Below, one piece after another: positions 61,933 through 64,000 of a stretch of DNA of 64,000 nt. The notes below the pieces were generated by a model. It made no database searches and had not been told where the DNA came from. It was given only the letters and a program-made list of their open reading frames with translations. The stretch lies in assembly GCF_003265325.1 (NCBI RefSeq), contig NZ_QGNX01000007.1, positions 85,696-149,695 on the forward strand, written 5' to 3'. This stretch comes from Oceanibium sediminis. GTDB lineage: Bacteria > Pseudomonadota > Alphaproteobacteria > Rhodobacterales > Rhodobacteraceae. The position numbers and the translations under genes are program-made. Every line of letters starts with the position of its first letter. Position 1 is the stretch's first letter.

Positions 61933-63239
61933 CGACAAGCGCTTACGAGAAGAACAGCATTACCCTCCCGGGTGCTGTGGCCATGGGAACCGGCGTGATG
62001 ATCGGCGCGGGCATCTTCGCCTTGACCGGCCAAATCGCCGAACTCGCCGGGCCGCTCTTCCCGCTCTCGTTCATAGTGGGTGCCATCGTGACCGCGTTCA
62101 GCGCCTACACCTACATAAAGATGTCGAACGCGTATCCGTCAGCGGGCGGCATAGGAATGATCCTGAAGAAGGCCTACGGCCCGACGACGGTCGCGGCGGG
62201 CGCTGCCCTTCTGATGGCGCTGTCGATGGTGATCAACGAAAGCCTCGTCGCGCGCACCTTCGGCACCTACACGCTGCGGGCGTTCGGCGGTGATCCGGAC
62301 AGCGTGCTGGTGCCCGTTCTCGGCGTCGGGCTGATCGTATTCGCCTATCTCGTGAACGTATCGGGCAACCGGTCGGTCGGGCTGTTCTCCATCGTCATGG
62401 CCGTTCTCAAGGTGGGCGGCATCGCGCTGTTCGGGTCGGCCGGTCTCTGGGCGAGCGGCATCTCGTTCGAGGCGACGGGCGGAGACATGGGCGCCACCGG
62501 CTTCGTGGCGTCGGTTGCGCTGTCGATCCTGGCCTTCAAGGGCTTCACGACCATCACCAACAGTGGCGCAGAGGTCACCCACCCGCACCGCAATGTGGGC
62601 CGGGCTATCATCTGGTCGATCGCCATCTGCGTCGTCGTCTATCTGCTGGTGGCCTTCGCGGTCGGCTCCAGCCTGCCGCTCGACCGAATCGTGGCAGCAA
62701 AGGACTACGCGCTGGCCGAGGCCGCCGAGCCCGCGCTTGGGCGGACCGGGTTCTACTTGACGGTGGCGCTGGCGCTGGTGGCCACCGCGTCGGGTCTGAT
62801 CGCCAGCGTGTTTGCGGTCTCGCGGATGCTGGCAATGCTGACCGACATGAAAATGATCCCGCACAGCCATTTCGGGATGCCGGGCACGATCAAGGACCAC
62901 ACGCTCGTCTACACCGTTGTGATCGCGGGTTTCCTGACGGTATTCTTCGACCTCAGCCGCATCGCCTCGCTTGGGGCTTTCTTCTATCTGGTGATGGACA
63001 TGATCATCCACTTCGGCGTGTTCCGGCATCTGCGCGAGGAAATCGGCGCGCAAGGCTGGGTGTTGCTCACGGCCATCGGCCTAGACGCCTTGGTACTGGC
63101 CGCCTTCGCCGCGATGAAGTGGCAGTCCGACCCGCTAATCGTCGTGGTCGGCATTCTTGGCATGGCTCTGGTGTTCCTGTTCGTCCGGCTGTTCCTGGCG
63201 CGCAATCCGGTCGGGGAGGGCGCTCACGACCATCACTAA
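61929..63239 (+). CDS. APC-family amino acid permease
   Basis: 436 aa, twelve helices. GTGVMIGAGIFALTGQIAEL is the first helix motif of the APC superfamily with its unwound binding region. Translationally coupled to the TVP38 gene. Substrate unknown. Its place inside a copper cluster is unexpected; it may supply cysteine, histidine or another amino acid that buffers copper. The stop codon is inside the 15-base tandem duplication at 63234-63263. Confidence 0.9.
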   Translation: MTTSAYEKNSITLPGAVAMGTGVMIGAGIFALTGQIAELAGPLFPLSFIVGAIVTAFSAYTYIKMSNAYPSAGGIGMILKKAYGPTTVAAGAALLMALSMVINESLVARTFGTYTLRAFGGDPDSVLVPVLGVGLIVFAYLVNVSGNRSVGLFSIVMAVLKVGGIALFGSAGLWASGISFEATGGDMGATGFVASVALSILAFKGFTTITNSGAEVTHPHRNVGRAIIWSIAICVVVYLLVAFAVGSSLPLDRIVAAKDYALAEAAEPALGRTGFYLTVALALVATASGLIASVFAVSRMLAMLTDMKMIPHSHFGMPGTIKDHTLVYTVVIAGFLTVFFDLSRIASLGAFFYLVMDMIIHFGVFRHLREEIGAQGWVLLTAIGLDALVLAAFAAMKWQSDPLIVVVGILGMALVFLFVRLFLARNPVGEGAHDHH

Positions 63240-63263
63240 AAGGGTTTGCACTAAAAGGGCTTG
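63234..63263. repeat. Tandem 15-base duplication spanning the permease stop codon
   Basis: cactaaaagggtttg (63234-63248) is followed immediately by cactaaaagggcttg (63249-63263), differing at one position. The first copy contains the TAA of the permease gene. The second abuts the -35 region of the following metal-responsive promoter. Confidence 0.85.
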
Positions 63264-63291
63264 AGCTTCCAGTCCTAGGAGGCGGCAAGCA
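63261..63291 (+). promoter_or_regulatory. CueR/HmrR-type copper-responsive promoter
   Basis: A -35 like ttgagc (63261-63266) overlaps the inverted repeat gcttcc-N7-ggaggc (63265-63283; one mismatch), the form of MerR-family CueR/HmrR operators between widely spaced -35 and -10 boxes. The -10 (aagcaa, ~63286-63291) is weak. It lies 34 bases upstream of a Cu-ATPase gene, the usual CueR target. Confidence 0.6.
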
Positions 63292-63316
63292 AAAATCATC
63301 GAAAGGCTGGCAGACC

Positions 63317-63660
63317 ATGGAGCACGATCACCATCACGCAACACCCGACATCCCGGCTGGGACAGAGACGGCAAAGGACCCGGTCTGCGGGATGACGGTC
63401 GCAGTCAAGCCGGACGGGCGACAGGCGAAGTTTTAGTGCGAGACCTTCCATTTCTGCCCCGATAAGCGCCAAACGAAGATCAAGGCGGATCCTCCGTGGT
63501 CCTACGCTTCGGGCCGGGCCGCCGGACAGAAGAGGCTGCTCCAGCCAAGGTCCGGTACACCTGTCCGATGCATCCGGAGATTGTCCGCGATGCGGCGGGT
63601 TCCCGCCCGATCTGTGGCATGGCGCTGGAGCCGATGGTGCCGTCGGATGAGCCCAGCGGG
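63317..63660 (+). pseudogene. copA: Cu(I)-exporting P-type ATPase, N-terminal fragment, interrupted
   Basis: MEHDHHHATPDIPAGTETAK is followed by DPVCGMTVAVKPDGRQAKF, then TAG at 63434; the same frame continues [19 protein letters not shown] (YHS-like metal domain). After a frameshift near 63500 the reading resumes as [20 protein letters not shown] and [16 protein letters not shown], the heavy-metal-binding module found before the membrane part of CopA. The IS6 element at 63661 then cuts it off. Three lesions, so inactive here; metal site order matches CopA proteins with His-rich starts. Confidence 0.75.
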
Positions 63661-63889
63661 GGGTGCTGTCAGACGAATGCGAACTCGTCTCTGCAAGGAC
63701 AGTGAGACTGTCCGTTATGCAGCGCCGAGACCGCGCCACCCAGCGAGAGCGGCGGCGCGGTTGAGCTTGAAATTATCACGAAAGTAAAGGTGGCGTTCCT
63801 GGTTGAAATGCTTGCTGACGGAGGAATGAACGGCAGCGAATTTCTGTAAACTCCGCATGCGGCGGAAGCGCTGCATGGCGTGCTCTCGT
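63661..63889 (-). mobile_element. IS6-family element, C-terminal half only
   Basis: The left end gggtgctgtcagacgaatgc resembles the ends at 46047 and 46713. The minus strand encodes REHAMQRFRRMRSLQKFAAV and HSSVSKHFNQERHLYFRDNF then NRAAALAGWRGLGAA-stop at 63715, the C-terminus of an IS6 transposase after the third catalytic residue. At about 63889 it is interrupted by another IS end. Confidence 0.8.
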
Positions 63890-64000
63890 TGAGCTACTCC
63901 CCATCCGTTGGACAGGATCTGGCGTAAATTAAGCTACTCGTTGCACCTGCTGATCGGGTTGGTTGATATCATTTCTCTGCCAATAGACCACGGCTGGCGG
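63890..64000 (-). mobile_element. End of a second insertion sequence, probably IS3-like
   Basis: Starting with tgagctactccccatccg at 63890, about 40 bases separate the edge from the stop (63929-63931) of a minus-strand frame that leaves the window. The visible 23 residues end VVYWQRNDINQPDQQVQRVA. The short non-coding margin and the terminal tgagctac-type end suit an IS3-like transposase, but the identification rests on little sequence. Confidence 0.4.

Overview
The window looks like a piece of a Rhodobacteraceae (Roseobacter-group) alphaproteobacterial replicon. The reasons are the high GC content, three TRAP transporters, a DctQM/TAXI system, a groESL operon, IS6-family elements and gene families typical of that group. 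I cannot tell plasmid from chromosome. No rRNA, tRNA, CRISPR array or replication gene was recognised.

Layout. 1-4406: a minus-strand LIV-type ABC importer operon (binding protein, livG, livF, livH, livM running off the edge). 4508-9415: a large secreted metzincin-like protein and a membrane protein of unknown function. 9518-10816: a multiply frameshifted HExxH peptidase-like gene. 11342-18590: an aryl-CoA ligase, an alpha/beta hydrolase, a fused DctQM/TAXI TRAP transporter, a GntR regulator and a divergent SDR, together an aromatic-acid-type uptake and activation unit. 18784-23377: a TetR remnant under a strong palindrome, a small exported protein, a winged-helix/TolB/TPR regulator and a SulP transporter. 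23694-24370: decayed DUF3883-like and recombinase fragments.

24600-34170 reads as a stress or accessory block: two transglutaminase-like proteases, two proteins sharing a PAG(D/E)YE module, a seven-repeat Cys protein, small membrane and NTF2-like proteins, a Crp/Fnr regulator, groESL and a tiny basic protein. 34331-38647 is a graveyard of phage lysis, terminase and serine recombinase pieces surrounding a gentisate 1,2-dioxygenase whose upstream operon partner is cut off.

38796-45751 is an IclR-controlled TRAP operon with a dihydroorotate-dehydrogenase-like enzyme, a cupin, a DUF6282 metallohydrolase and an HpcH/HpaI aldolase. I know no described pathway with this set. After IS6 copies (46047-47538) comes 47756-57902. 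It carries an M24 peptidase-fold hydrolase, TRAP P-Q-M, Usp, an EutA-like isomerase, TauE/SafE and an ornithine-cyclodeaminase-like enzyme, divergent from a LysR gene and a leaderless gamma-glutamyltransferase. The order resembles ueh/eut ectoine catabolism clusters but key members are missing, so a related substrate is plausible.

58104-64000 is a copper-handling block: cytochrome c, a Cys/Met/His-rich exported protein, a Tat-exported multicopper oxidase, a small membrane protein, DUF302, a TVP38 protein, an APC permease and a Cu-ATPase gene preceded by a CueR/HmrR-like box. That ATPase is broken by a stop codon, a frameshift and an IS6 insertion, itself interrupted by a second IS at the window edge.
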